64,000 bases of DNA from Nitrosovibrio sp. Nv17 (GCF_900119085.1 NZ_FPIQ01000005.1:26520-90519), one strand, 5' to 3'. Counted from the first letter of the stretch, positions 35,925 to 47,637 are shown. A program made the numbers and translations. Notes: a model not told the origin generated them from the sequence alone.

Positions 35925-37769
35925 TCAGCGGCCATCGCTTGCAGGCTTCCACACCTGCCCGATGGAAACGCCATCCAATTTGCGGCGCCTGCCGTAGGTC
36001 AGGTTGACCACGCTGCGTGAAACCATCACCGCGCTGAAGATCGAGGTCAGGATCCCCAGGCACAGCACCACGGCGAATCCCTTGATGGGCCCGGTTCCAA
36101 AGGCGAACAGGGCGATGCCGGCGATCAGGGTGGTGATGTTCGAATCAACGATCGTGCCGAACGCGCGCTCGTAGCCGGCATTGATCGCGGCCTGCGGCGA
36201 CATGCCATTGCGCAGTTCGTCGCGGATGCGCTCGTTGATCAGCACATTGGCGTCGATCGCCATGCCGATGGTCAGCGCGATCGCGGCCATCCCCGGCAGG
36301 GTCAGGGTCGCCTGCAGGATGGAGAGCAGGCCGATCAGGAGCAGCAGGTTCACGCCCAGCGCGATGACGGAGATGACGCCGAACAGCATGTAGTAGACCA
36401 TCATGAACAGGGCGATGCCCAGGAATCCGAAGAGGGTGGAATTGAAGCCGCGCGCGATGTTGTCCGCGCCCAGGCTGGGGCCTACCGTGCGCTCCTCGAT
36501 GATGTCCATGGGCGCCGCCAGCGCCCCCGCACGCAGCAGCAGGGCCACATCGCGCGCTTCCTCGCTGCTCATGCGGCCGCTGATCTGGACTCGTCCGCCG
36601 CCGATCTCCTCCCGGATCACCGGCGCCGTGATGACTTCGGTCTGGTTCTTCTCGACCAGCAGAATGGCCATGCGCCGGCCGACGTTGTCGCGCGTGAGCT
36701 GCTTGAAGATGCGCGCGCCGTTGCTGTCCAGGTTGAGATGCACCGCCGGCTGGTTGTTGCTGTCGAAGCCGGGCTGCGCGTCGTTGATGCGATCCCCCGT
36801 CAGCACCACCTGCTTCTTCACCAGCAGCGGGCCGCCGCCCCGTTCGTTGTAGAGCTCGGTACCGAACGGCACGCGGCCGTTCAAAGCGGCGGCGAGGTCG
36901 CGCTCGTCATCCACCATGCGCACCTCCAGCGTCGCAGTGCGCCCCAGGATGTCCTTGGCCTTGGCGGTATCCTGCACCCCGGGCAACTGCACCACCACGC
37001 GATCCGCGCCGGCCTGCTGGATGATCGGCTCGGCCACGCCCAGTTCGTTGACGCGGTTGCGCAGGGTGGTGATGTTCTGCTGCACCGCGGTGTCCTGGAT
37101 GCGCTTCTGTGCCTCCGGCCTGAGGGTGGCCGTCAGATGGAACTCATCCCTCACGCTGCGTTCGCGCAGGTCGAGATCGGCGTAGGCTTTCCTGATCTCA
37201 TCCGCGGCCCGGGCCCGCAACTGGGCGTCGCGGAACTTCACGGTAATGAGCGCGGCGTCCTTGTCCAGGCCGATGTACTGGACCTTCTGCTCGCGCAGGG
37301 TGCTGCGGATGTCCGCGGCGAAACGGTCGAGCGCCTTCGAGAGAGCGCCGTGCATGTCCACCTGCAGCAGGAAGTGGACGCCGCCGCGCAGGTCGAGCCC
37401 CAGGTACATCGGCAACGCGCCGACGGTGGAAAGCCACTGGGGCGAATTCGGCAGCAGGTTCAGCGCCACCATGTAGCCGTTGCCCAGTTCCGACTGCAAC
37501 GCATCCTTGGCCTTGATCTGGCTGTCGGTATCGGCGAAGCGCACCTTGACCCCGCCCGTCTCCAGGAAAAGGCCGGTATTGTTGAGTCCACTCTTCCGCA
37601 AGGTATCCTCGACCCGTTGCAGCAGCGCAGTATCAGCCTTGGCGGCGGTGCGCAGCGGGGAGACCTGCACGGCGGGCGATTCGCCGTAGAAATTCGGCAA
37701 GGTATAGAGCAGCCCGAGCAGCACCGCGACCGCGACGATCAGATACTTCCAGAGAGGATAGCGGTTCAT
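35925..37769 (-). CDS. secD: Protein translocase subunit SecD
   Basis: Partner of SecF. The 614-residue protein has an N-terminal membrane helix (residues 8-26), the periplasmic P1 domain with LGLDLRGGVHFLLQVD, the P4 region, and five C-terminal membrane helices. GIALTIGMAIDANVLINERIRDELR (read in part: AIDANVLINERIR) carries the conserved acidic residues and DSNITTLIAG follows. Upstream yajC lies 78 bp away. Length and motifs are typical. Confidence 0.97.
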   Translation of the reverse strand: MNRYPLWKYLIVAVAVLLGLLYTLPNFYGESPAVQVSPLRTAAKADTALLQRVEDTLRKSGLNNTGLFLETGGVKVRFADTDSQIKAKDALQSELGNGYMVALNLLPNSPQWLSTVGALPMYLGLDLRGGVHFLLQVDMHGALSKALDRFAADIRSTLREQKVQYIGLDKDAALITVKFRDAQLRARAADEIRKAYADLDLRERSVRDEFHLTATLRPEAQKRIQDTAVQQNITTLRNRVNELGVAEPIIQQAGADRVVVQLPGVQDTAKAKDILGRTATLEVRMVDDERDLAAALNGRVPFGTELYNERGGGPLLVKKQVVLTGDRINDAQPGFDSNNQPAVHLNLDSNGARIFKQLTRDNVGRRMAILLVEKNQTEVITAPVIREEIGGGRVQISGRMSSEEARDVALLLRAGALAAPMDIIEERTVGPSLGADNIARGFNSTLFGFLGIALFMMVYYMLFGVISVIALGVNLLLLIGLLSILQATLTLPGMAAIALTIGMAIDANVLINERIRDELRNGMSPQAAINAGYERAFGTIVDSNITTLIAGIALFAFGTGPIKGFAVVLCLGILTSIFSAVMVSRSVVNLTYGRRRKLDGVSIGQVWKPASDGR

Positions 37770-37847
37770 GGTGAAATGGATACGGGAAAAGTGGAAAAGC
37801 GAAAAACGCGTGCCGCGCCGTCGGTGCCGCGCCTTGCCGGAATCCGG

Positions 37848-38186
37848 TCAGTCCTTTTCGATGCTGTTCAACGTCCCCTTTGGCAGCAGGGTCTGGATGG
37901 AGGACTTCTGCACGACCACCTGCACGTTCTCGGCGATCTGGAGAATGATGTAGTTGCCGCTGACCTTGTGCACGCGCCCCAGCTGTCCTCCGGAGGTGGC
38001 CACCTCGTCGCCCTTCTGCAGCGCGTCGATCATCAGCTTCAACTCCTTGGCGCGCTTCGTCTGGGGGCGGATCAACAGCAGGTAAAAGACGGCGAAGATG
38101 GCGATCAGCGGCAGCAGGCTGAGGAAATCCGCCCCACCGGGAGCGGCGGGGGGGGCAGCCTGGGCTAGGGCTTCACTGATCAGCAT
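37848..38186 (-). CDS. yajC: Preprotein translocase subunit YajC
   Basis: A small single-span membrane protein of the SecDF-YajC complex. The 112 residues begin with an Ala/Pro-rich periplasmic tail, then LLPLIAIFAVFYLLLIRPQTKRAKE (one membrane helix plus the RPQ-K-R hallmark), and a cytoplasmic beta-domain with LQKGDEVATSGGQLGRV. Located between tgt and secD as in most proteobacteria. Confidence 0.95.
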   Translation of the reverse strand: MLISEALAQAAPPAAPGGADFLSLLPLIAIFAVFYLLLIRPQTKRAKELKLMIDALQKGDEVATSGGQLGRVHKVSGNYIILQIAENVQVVVQKSSIQTLLPKGTLNSIEKD

Positions 38187-38228
38187 GGCATTCCCTCCGG
38201 CGATGGCAATGATCGAAAAGGGGGGATC

Positions 38229-40386
<2,158 letters not shown>

Positions 40387-40393
40387 CGCGCAT

Positions 40394-40399
40394 ATTATA
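40394..40399 (-). promoter_or_regulatory. queA: Candidate -10 box (TATAAT) of queA
   Basis: The minus strand reads TATAAT here, 7 bp before the queA ATG at 40386. Standard spacing would put the transcription start at or next to the A of the ATG. No -35 element is obvious. Confidence 0.45.
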
Positions 40400-40428
40400 C
40401 CGGCGCGCCCGGAGGCCGCCCGCCCGAG

Positions 40429-40457
40429 TTGCCGCGCCTCTCCTTTTCAGTAATAAT
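40429..40457 (+). promoter_or_regulatory. Promoter of tRNA-Leu
   Basis: TTGCCG at 40429-40434 and the overlapping TAATAAT at 40451-40457 give a 16-17-bp spacer. The bases right after the -10 are GCCCC, the GC-rich discriminator typical of stringently controlled tRNA promoters. Inference from sequence. Confidence 0.55.
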
Positions 40458-40476
40458 GCCCCTCCTGCAGGGGCAT
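40456..40476 (+). other. Perfect hairpin directly before tRNA-Leu
   Basis: ATGCCCCT (40456-40463), loop CCTGC, AGGGGCAT (40469-40476): an 8-bp perfect stem ending one base before the mature tRNA 5' end. If transcribed it would stack on the acceptor stem and could guide RNase P or affect transcription. Confidence 0.7.
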
Positions 40477-40477
40477 G

Positions 40478-40564
40478 GCCGGGATGGCGGAATTGGTAGA
40501 CGCACGGGACTCAAAATCCCGCGACCGCGAGGTCATGGGGGTTCGATTCCCCCTCCCGGCACCA
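40478..40564 (+). tRNA. tRNA-Leu (anticodon CAA)
   Basis: An 87-nt class II tRNA with acceptor stem GCCGGGA/TCCCGGC, an anticodon loop CTCAAAA reading CAA (for UUG codons), a long variable arm, the T loop GGTTCGATTCC and an encoded CCA end. It is a single tRNA gene, divergent from queA. Confidence 0.95.
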
Positions 40565-40614
40565 CCCTATGCCGAACGGATGCAATCGTCGCGGCAACTC
40601 CCCCGGGGAAAGCC

Positions 40615-41070
40615 CTACCAGAGCTTGCGGTCGTCCGGAGGCTTGCAGCCGCACAGGTCGACCAGCACATAGAAACTGAGCAGTGCGCATACCGGCAGAA
40701 GGAAGCTCGGGTCGAGCAGCACCACGGCAACGCCGCTGGCCAGCATGCTGCCCTTGAGGAACTCGAACAGCATCTTTGCAGTTTCGAACCGGCCGAGTTC
40801 CTCCAGCTTGCGGCAGAATGCGAATTCGTCGCAGATCGCCTTCCTCGCCCCGCCTGCCCTGGCGAATACAGCTTTGAATTCCTCGCTGTCCAGGATGCGC
40901 CGGCCGATGGCCCTCAGGCCGGCGCTCGTCAGGACGCGCATCTGCATGCCGTCCCCCGCATCCACGGTCGTATAGTCGACACGCTCGTCGACGTAGGCGG
41001 AAAAGCGGACATCACCCAGGATGGCATTCGCCAACTGCTCTTCCGATTCAAGATCTTCGACGGACGCCAT
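40615..41070 (-). CDS. Hypothetical protein with C-terminal membrane segments
   Basis: A 151-residue protein not recognised. The first 105 residues are soluble and charged (MASVEDLESEEQLANAIL, then an FARAGGARKAICDEFAF segment). Two adjacent hydrophobic stretches follow at about residues 106-140 (MLASGVAVVLLDPSFLLP, VCALLSFYVLV), and the tail is cytoplasmic with CGCKPPDD. The ATG at 41070 is preceded by GGAAGGA. A 9-bp hairpin lies 30 bp upstream of the start in its probable leader. Confidence 0.65.
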   Translation of the reverse strand: MASVEDLESEEQLANAILGDVRFSAYVDERVDYTTVDAGDGMQMRVLTSAGLRAIGRRILDSEEFKAVFARAGGARKAICDEFAFCRKLEELGRFETAKMLFEFLKGSMLASGVAVVLLDPSFLLPVCALLSFYVLVDLCGCKPPDDRKLW

Positions 41071-41441
41071 GAAGCAGGATCCTTCCGGTTGTGGTTGCCA
41101 TCGGGCAGGCTCGCGCCCTGCCCGAACACGACAGGCTCTCGCCAATTGCAGGAAGCCGACTGCAGGTCACCGCAACGCATGCGTTCTGGTAAGGGAGCCA
41201 CGATCGACCTGTGTCGCGCGCTCCTGCGTTGTACGCGCCGCATCCGTCCGCCCGGAGAGGCGATACCCTGCAACCGGCCGCAACCGCGATCGCGAGGGCC
41301 ATGCCGATATTGTAATCCTCCTCCGGATGAGGGAAGGGAATTATCGGAAGGTCAATCGAGAAATGGCTTGGGTATCGTCGCCATGCCGACTTCAACCCGC
41401 CAGTGTTGGCCGGTGGATCGAAGTCGAACCGATTCAGGTTT
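41071..41441. other. Intergenic region between the 40615 gene and the PEP-CTERM gene
   Basis: About 370 bp between two minus-strand genes. It holds the 9-bp perfect hairpin TCGGGCAGG-N7-CCTGCCCGA (41101-41125), either an mRNA-leader structure of the downstream gene or a terminator-like element without T-run. No further gene is supported. Confidence 0.5.
41101..41125 (-). promoter_or_regulatory. Leader hairpin upstream of the 40615 gene
   Basis: TCGGGCAGG (41101-41109) pairs perfectly with CCTGCCCGA (41117-41125) around a 7-nt loop. It ends 30 bp before the ATG at 41070, within reach of the ribosome binding site. Confidence 0.5.
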
Positions 41442-42134
41442 TCAGGATGCTTGCTTTCTATGACGCGCCATGAAGCCCATCAGACCGAGACCAGCCAGCA
41501 ACATGGCGTAAGTCTCGGGTTCGGGCACCGGCGCAGTGACCGCGGTATATTGCAGGCTGAGGAAACCATTCCCGTTGAACGGGAACTGCCAGTCCTGGCC
41601 GGGAATGGTGCTGAAGTAGGCGTGGCCGATGCCGAAGCCGGAGGCATCCTGCGCCGTCTGGGTGCGCGACAGCTGAAGATGGGTCAGGGTCGGGTCGATG
41701 CTGGTCAGGTAGGCGATGTACTTGGTGTCGGCATTCAGGCTCAGGCCCAGGTTGTCGAACGCGATGGCGGTATAGTTGCCGGCCGAGTTGAAGGTGTCGA
41801 CTGCCGTAAAGACCGTGGACAGAAGATTGTCCCCGACCGTATTGACCGCCTGGTTCTGGGCGTTCGTGTCGGGGTTCCACTTTGCCACATTCAGCTGGAA
41901 GGACGCCGTCGTGTTGCCGAGCGCATAGAAGCTGAAGGATGACAGGATGGCATCCGACGCCAGGGAAAACACCTGGCCTACCTTGGGCGAGTCGCCGCTC
42001 GGGTTGGCGGCGTTACCGAAGTAGGCAAACGGCAGACCCGTGTTCGCGCCAAGCGGCACGTTGGTGTAGGTGGTAGCGGAGGCACCGACGGCAGTCGTGG
42101 CCATGAAAACACTCACTGCAAATTTTCTGAGCAT
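41442..42134 (-). CDS. PEP-CTERM sorting domain protein
   Basis: A 230-residue exported protein. The signal peptide is MLRKFAVSVFMATTAVGASA, the mature part is Thr/Ser/Asn-rich and likely all-beta, and the C-terminal signal is APVPEPETYAMLLAGLGLMGFMARHRKQAS in part: PEP, hydrophobic helix, then basic residues at the very end. This is the classic substrate architecture for exosortase. Mature-domain function not recognised; such small cargo proteins are usually extracellular matrix components. Monocistronic by spacing. Confidence 0.9.
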   Translation of the reverse strand: MLRKFAVSVFMATTAVGASATTYTNVPLGANTGLPFAYFGNAANPSGDSPKVGQVFSLASDAILSSFSFYALGNTTASFQLNVAKWNPDTNAQNQAVNTVGDNLLSTVFTAVDTFNSAGNYTAIAFDNLGLSLNADTKYIAYLTSIDPTLTHLQLSRTQTAQDASGFGIGHAYFSTIPGQDWQFPFNGNGFLSLQYTAVTAPVPEPETYAMLLAGLGLMGFMARHRKQAS

Positions 42135-42563
42135 TTGGATCTCCCTGGAAAAAGAAGCAAATTATTTGAATTGAATAGACGCGCCAACCGGTTCCAAGGA
42201 TAAAGCGGCATTATTTCATTGGCGATCGTTCTGGTCGGGCCGCTGGTAGTCCGTACGACGGGTAATCCGGTTTATTCAGTCCTGCAGCATGCGGAAAAAG
42301 GCGGCGATAACGATGTTATCGGCAAATCGACTCCCACCGGAGTGGCCAAACCGGGAATTTCCTACTGCACAGGACAGGAGATTCTGGTCTGTGTTAATTC
42401 ATTGCTCAGGCTTCCCACGAAATGCCGTGGAGTCAGGGCTCAGGTGTTGCTCCATGAAGAAGGTACCATGAGCATGGTGGAAGAGATCAGGCGGCGGACG
42501 GCCAAGCGCAAGATAATTGCGGAAATGAATCGGCAAGAAAACCGAAGTAAATCGTTGTTTTGT
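42135..42563. other. Intergenic region upstream of the PEP-CTERM gene
   Basis: About 430 bp with AT-rich patches near 42150-42220 that probably carry the PEP-CTERM gene's promoter. A sigma-54 type TGGCAC-N5-TTGC site, often found before PEP-CTERM genes, was looked for and not found. A tiny ORF candidate at 42468 is listed separately. Confidence 0.45.
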
Positions 42564-42569
42564 TGGTAG
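42468..42569 (+). CDS. Candidate 33-residue basic peptide
   Basis: An ATG with AAGAAGG 5 nt upstream starts MSMVEEIRRRTAKRKIIAEM, an amphipathic basic helix, and ends in a Lys/Arg-rich tail. The start overlaps the TGA of another short frame (ATGA). Its 3' end runs 6 bp into the antisense tRNA-Ile gene. Plausible but unproven. Confidence 0.25.
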   Translation: MSMVEEIRRRTAKRKIIAEMNRQENRSKSLFCW

Positions 42570-42639
42570 CGAATCCCAGATTCGAACTGGGGACCAACGG
42601 ATTATGATTCCGCTGCTCTAACCACTGAGCTAATTCGCC
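42564..42639 (-). tRNA. tRNA-Ile2 (anticodon CAU, probable lysidine-modified)
   Basis: A 76-nt tRNA on the minus strand: acceptor GGCGAAT, the D arm GCTCAGTGGTTAGAGC, anticodon loop ATCATAA (CAU), T loop TTCGAAT, and encoded CCA. The D arm and the anticodon region with AATCC-TTGGTC resemble E. coli ileX rather than elongator or initiator tRNA-Met, so it probably reads AUA after lysidine formation by TilS. Position 1-72 would be a G-U pair. Confidence 0.85.
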
Positions 42640-42829
42640 ACATGCGGGCAGACGCCGAGGGGATGGCATTTTGCCCCCTCGATACGTGCTCTGTCAAGGT
42701 TTACAAGGGTTTGCACTCGATCCGGGTGCCTGTTTTCGTGAGACTGCGACGCTCGGGAGAAGTTTCGCGTGCAGCTTCTTCGGGATAACCGGCGGACGTC
42801 GCCGGCGGCGCCCACCGATCGGCAGCCTG

Positions 42830-42835
42830 TATAAT
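42830..42835 (+). promoter_or_regulatory. Candidate -10 box (TATAAT) of the UbiH-family gene
   Basis: A perfect TATAAT ends 7 bp before the ATG at 42843, so transcription would start at about the first codon. No ribosome binding site or -35 is visible, consistent with a leaderless mRNA. Confidence 0.45.
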
Positions 42836-42842
42836 GCTTCTC

Positions 42843-44012
42843 ATGAAATTCGACGTCGTGATCATAGGCGGCGGCCTCGTCGGAGCCGGTCTGGCCCTGG
42901 CGCTCCGGAACGGCGGCCTCGGCGTGGCGCTGGTGGAGGCGCGTACCCCCGCCCCTCTCCCTCCCGACGACGCCTGGGACAGCCGGATCTACGCCGTAAG
43001 CCCGGGCAGCGCCGCTTTCCTGCAGGATGTCGGCATATGGCCGGCACTGGCTGCGAATCGCCTCACTCCCGTGCATGAGATGGCCATCTTCGGCGACGAC
43101 GATGCAGCGTGCCTCGACTTCAGCGCCTACGACGCCGGACTGCCCGAACTGGCCTGGATCGTGGAAAACGGCCGCCTCCAGGCTGCCGCCTGGCGTATGC
43201 TCAAACGGCGCACTCGGCCGGTCAGGACGTTCTGCCCGGCCGAGTGCGCCTCGATCGCCTGGGACGAGTCGCGGGCGGAGTTGCGGCTGGCGGACGGCAG
43301 CGTGCTGCAGGCTGCACTGATCGTGGGTGCGGACGGCATCCATTCGTGGGTGCGCGAGCAGGCGGGCATCGATACCGAACAGCGGGCCTATGGACAGATG
43401 GGAGTGGTCGCAAACTTCAGTGCCCAGAACTCCCACCGCCACGTCGCCCGCCAGTGGTTCCGCCGGGATGGCGTGCTGGCGCTGTTGCCGCTGCCGGAGT
43501 CGCGGGTATCGATGGTGTGGTCCACCGACGAGGCGCATGCGCGGACGCTGCTCGCCGTCCCGGGAGCGGAGTTGTGCGACCGGGTCATGCAGGCCAGCGG
43601 GCACGCGCTCGGCGCTCTGCAGTTGGTGACGCAACCCGCCGCTTTTCCGCTGCGCTTCGTGCACGCGAAGAAGCTGGTACAGTCGCGCATCGCCCTCGTC
43701 GGCGACGCCGCCCACGGGATTCATCCGCTTGCCGGGCAGGGCGTTAACCTGGGGCTGCGGGATGCGCGCGAACTGGCCGTAACCCTGCTTGGGCGTGGCC
43801 CCGAGCTGGACTGCGGCGACCCGCTCCTGCTGGGCCGCTACGAGCGGGCACGCAAGGAAGATATCCTGGCGACGGAACTGGCCACCGACGGACTGCATCG
43901 GCTGTTCGGCAGCCCCCATCCAACGCTGATGCGCTGGCGCAACCTTGGCCTGGAAATCACCAACCGCCTGCCGTTGCTGAAGAATCAGCTGATGCGGCAC
44001 GCATTGAACTGA
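42843..44012 (+). CDS. UbiH/UbiF-family FAD-dependent hydroxylase
   Basis: A 389-residue flavin monooxygenase of ubiquinone ring hydroxylation. The N-terminal FAD motif is VVIIGGGLVGAGLALAL, the middle NADPH/FAD motif is LIVGADGIHSWVR (DG motif), and the third is IALVGDAAHGIHPLAGQGVNLGLRDA (GD motif). Which ring position it hydroxylates cannot be told from motifs. dsbC follows 31 bp downstream, an arrangement known in betaproteobacteria. Start 42843 (MKFDVVIIGG) is preferred; ATG 42834 is an alternative. Confidence 0.92.
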   Translation: MKFDVVIIGGGLVGAGLALALRNGGLGVALVEARTPAPLPPDDAWDSRIYAVSPGSAAFLQDVGIWPALAANRLTPVHEMAIFGDDDAACLDFSAYDAGLPELAWIVENGRLQAAAWRMLKRRTRPVRTFCPAECASIAWDESRAELRLADGSVLQAALIVGADGIHSWVREQAGIDTEQRAYGQMGVVANFSAQNSHRHVARQWFRRDGVLALLPLPESRVSMVWSTDEAHARTLLAVPGAELCDRVMQASGHALGALQLVTQPAAFPLRFVHAKKLVQSRIALVGDAAHGIHPLAGQGVNLGLRDARELAVTLLGRGPELDCGDPLLLGRYERARKEDILATELATDGLHRLFGSPHPTLMRWRNLGLEITNRLPLLKNQLMRHALN

Positions 44013-44043
44013 ATCATACCCCAACCAACTGGAGCTGCTGCCG

Positions 44044-44772
44044 ATGAATCTCCCGCCCCTCCCGGTTTCCTTCCTCCCGGTCATGCTCTTGAGCCTGCTT
44101 GCCGCCCCCGCGTCCGCCGACGAGGCCGCCCTGAAGAAGGCGCTGGCCGTCCATTTCCCCAACGAGAAGATCGAGAGCGTGAAGAAGACGCCCTATCTCG
44201 GGCTGTACGAGGTGGTAATCGGAAGCGAACTGCTGTACACGGACGTGAAGGCGACCCATCTCTTCTTCGGTCATGTGGTCGATCCGCGAACACGGACCAG
44301 TCTCACCAGCGAGCGCCTGCAGCAGATCAAGGATGCGCGGCGCATCAGCCTGGACTCGCTGCCGCTGGAGCATGCGATCAAGGCGGTCAAGGGCAACGGC
44401 GCGCGCAGGCTGGCCGTGTTCTCCGATCCCAACTGCCCCTATTGCAAAGGACTGGAGAAGGAGCTGGCCAAAATCACCGATGTCACCATCTATACCCTGC
44501 TCTACCCGATCCTGAACGGCTCGCTACCCACCGCCACGGCGATTTGGTGCTCGCCGGATCCCCTCGGCGCATGGAACGATTTCATGCTGCGGGACGTCGC
44601 TCCCCCGGGAAAGAGCTGTCCCACTCCCCTGGATGGGCTGATCGAGACCGGCAGACGGCACGATATCAACGGTACGCCTACCCTGATTTTCGCCGACGGC
44701 TCGATCGTCTCGGGCATGATGCCCGCGGATGCCATCGAAAAGAAGCTGAACCAGGGCACCGCCCCGCGATAG
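44044..44772 (+). CDS. dsbC: Thiol:disulfide interchange protein DsbC
   Basis: Periplasmic disulfide isomerase. The 242-residue precursor has a signal peptide (about residues 1-25, ending PASADE), an N-terminal dimerisation domain (residues 26-85), and a thioredoxin domain with the redox motif Cys131-Pro-Tyr-Cys134 in SDPNCPYCKG. A second cysteine pair (IWCSPDP and GKSCPTP) matches DsbC's structural disulfide. A cis-proline loop NGTPTLIF follows. Works with DsbD; dsbA is at 53.5 kb. Confidence 0.95.
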   Translation: MNLPPLPVSFLPVMLLSLLAAPASADEAALKKALAVHFPNEKIESVKKTPYLGLYEVVIGSELLYTDVKATHLFFGHVVDPRTRTSLTSERLQQIKDARRISLDSLPLEHAIKAVKGNGARRLAVFSDPNCPYCKGLEKELAKITDVTIYTLLYPILNGSLPTATAIWCSPDPLGAWNDFMLRDVAPPGKSCPTPLDGLIETGRRHDINGTPTLIFADGSIVSGMMPADAIEKKLNQGTAPR

Positions 44773-44796
44773 CACCATCCAGCCAGGTCGGCCGGA

Positions 44797-45987
44797 TCAG
44801 GGTATCGCGGGAGCTTCGGGAGCGTGCCCCGCGGGCAACAGTACCCACATCCTGCCCGCCTGCCTCATCTTGCCCGCCTGCTCCCCCGCCTGCGGACCGA
44901 AACCCCAGAAGAAGTCGGCACGCACGTTTCCCTTGATCGCGCCGCCGGTATCCTGTGCCACCATCAGTCTGCGAAGCTGCCTGTCGGTGTTCGGCCAGGT
45001 CGTGGCGAGGAATACCGGCGCTCCCTGGGGAATCGCCCGCGGATCGACGGCCAGGCTCCTGCCCGCGGTCAGGGGCACGCCGAGCGAGCCCAGCGGGCTC
45101 GGCACCCCGGCCGGCAACTCGCGGAAGAACACGAAGCTCGCGTTCTGCTGCAACAATTGGTTCAGCCTCTGGGGATGCCTGCGCCCCCAGGCGCGAATTC
45201 CCTGCATGGAAGCCTTTTCCAGGGGCAAATCCCCGCGCTCCACCAGCAACCGTCCCACCGACTTGTAGGGATGCCCGTTCTGGTCGGAGTACCCCACCCG
45301 CACGACCTCGCCGTTTTCGAGCTGCACCCGGCCCGATCCCTGGATCTGCAGGAAGAAGAGATCGATCTCGTCATCCACCCACAGCAGTTCCTTGCCCTGC
45401 AGCGAGGCAGGATCGCGTTCGATCTCGGCACGGCTGTAGTAGGGCACCACCCTGCGCCCCTGCAGGCGCCCGCGCAGCCGCATGTTCTTGAGTTCCGGAT
45501 ACACCTCTCCCAGGTCGATCACCAGCAGTTCATCGGGCGTGGCGTACAACGGGAAGCGGAAACGCTTGGACGGCGTGCGGCTGCCCTTCAGCAGAGGCTC
45601 GTAGTAGCCGGTGATCAGACCGTCGCTGCTGCCGTCGGCGTTCAGCACCTGGTGCGGCACGAAACGGCTTTCGAAAAACCGGCGCAGGGCAACGCCGTCC
45701 CGCCCACGCATCAGATCCGCCTGGGCACAGATTTCCTGCCACAGCGGCTGCTTCTTCAGAGCGATGCAGCTGCGCAGGAATGCATCCATTGCCTGGGGAA
45801 TATCGTCGTCCGCCCAGCCTGTGAGGGCATTCCAGTCGACCGGCTTGAGCGTCACCACGGGGGCCTGCGGCAGCGTGGGAAGCGCCGCCTTTTCCGGCAC
45901 GGCCGGCGCGGTGACAGGCCTGATGGTACAGGCGTCAAGCAACAGCGCTCCCGCGAGGAAAACCGCGAGAATGAATTGGTTTTTCAC
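44797..45987 (-). CDS. mltA: Membrane-bound lytic murein transglycosylase A
   Basis: Cleaves peptidoglycan glycan strands, leaving 1,6-anhydro ends. The 396-residue precursor has a lipoprotein-like signal with Cys in LLLDACTIRP, then the MltA domain (DGLITGYYEPLLKGSRTPS, LWVDDEIDLFFLQIQGSGRVQL, MQGIRAWGRRHPQRL) and the C-terminal 3D double-psi barrel with TTWPNTDRQLRRLMVAQDTGGAIKGNVRADFFWG, which holds the catalytic Asp. The lipobox has Asp at -2, which is unusual. It is convergent with dsbC. Confidence 0.94.
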   Translation of the reverse strand: MKNQFILAVFLAGALLLDACTIRPVTAPAVPEKAALPTLPQAPVVTLKPVDWNALTGWADDDIPQAMDAFLRSCIALKKQPLWQEICAQADLMRGRDGVALRRFFESRFVPHQVLNADGSSDGLITGYYEPLLKGSRTPSKRFRFPLYATPDELLVIDLGEVYPELKNMRLRGRLQGRRVVPYYSRAEIERDPASLQGKELLWVDDEIDLFFLQIQGSGRVQLENGEVVRVGYSDQNGHPYKSVGRLLVERGDLPLEKASMQGIRAWGRRHPQRLNQLLQQNASFVFFRELPAGVPSPLGSLGVPLTAGRSLAVDPRAIPQGAPVFLATTWPNTDRQLRRLMVAQDTGGAIKGNVRADFFWGFGPQAGEQAGKMRQAGRMWVLLPAGHAPEAPAIP

Positions 45988-46025
45988 CGGATATTGGTTA
46001 AAGTTGCAATTGGTAAATATACATC

Positions 46026-46151
46026 ATGCTGAACCCCATGTGGATACTCCTGCTGGAAGCCGGCGTAGCGCTGTCGCTACTGATTCTGATCGTGTGGTGG
46101 ACCCGGCCGCAAAAACGCAACGACGACAAGAAAGATGACGAGCATGAGTGA
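46026..46151 (+). CDS. 41-residue single-span membrane peptide
   Basis: A short ORF between mltA (divergent) and gdhA. Residues 1-25 (MLNPMWILLLEAGVALSLL onward) form one membrane helix ending at two Trp, followed by a strongly charged tail RPQKRNDDKKDDEHE. This hydrophobic-then-charged layout, with Trp at the interface, is what genuine small membrane proteins show and is unlikely by chance. No strong ribosome binding site. Its TGA overlaps the ATG of the next small frame. Function unknown. Confidence 0.6.
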   Translation: MLNPMWILLLEAGVALSLLILIVWWTRPQKRNDDKKDDEHE

Positions 46152-46265
46152 AAAAATACGTGATGCCGCACGGCGCTGGCGGACGATCCGGCAGGGTGGA
46201 TGCACTCTGCCGCAGCGACGTGCGGGACGGGTTGTCACATACAGGAATCGAAAGGGGGAATCGCA

Positions 46266-46269
<4 letters not shown>
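46144..46269 (+). CDS. Candidate 41-residue basic peptide linking to gdhA
   Basis: Starts MSEKIRDAARRWRTIRQGG, overlapping the end of the small membrane peptide by 8 bp; its TGA overlaps the gdhA ATG (ATGA). The product is Arg-rich with no fold signature. The chain of overlaps suggests translational coupling, but the second half also contains the gdhA ribosome binding site, so it may only be leader sequence. Confidence 0.25.
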
Positions 46270-47609
<1,340 letters not shown>

Positions 47610-47637
47610 GACGGAAGTCGGAAGGATATCCGCCGAA

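Noticed and set aside
42135..42230. A sigma-54 promoter upstream of the PEP-CTERM gene
   Set aside because: The -24/-12 GG and GC dinucleotides with correct spacing are absent on the relevant strand; the 28599-28700 region upstream of the other cargo gene was also negative.
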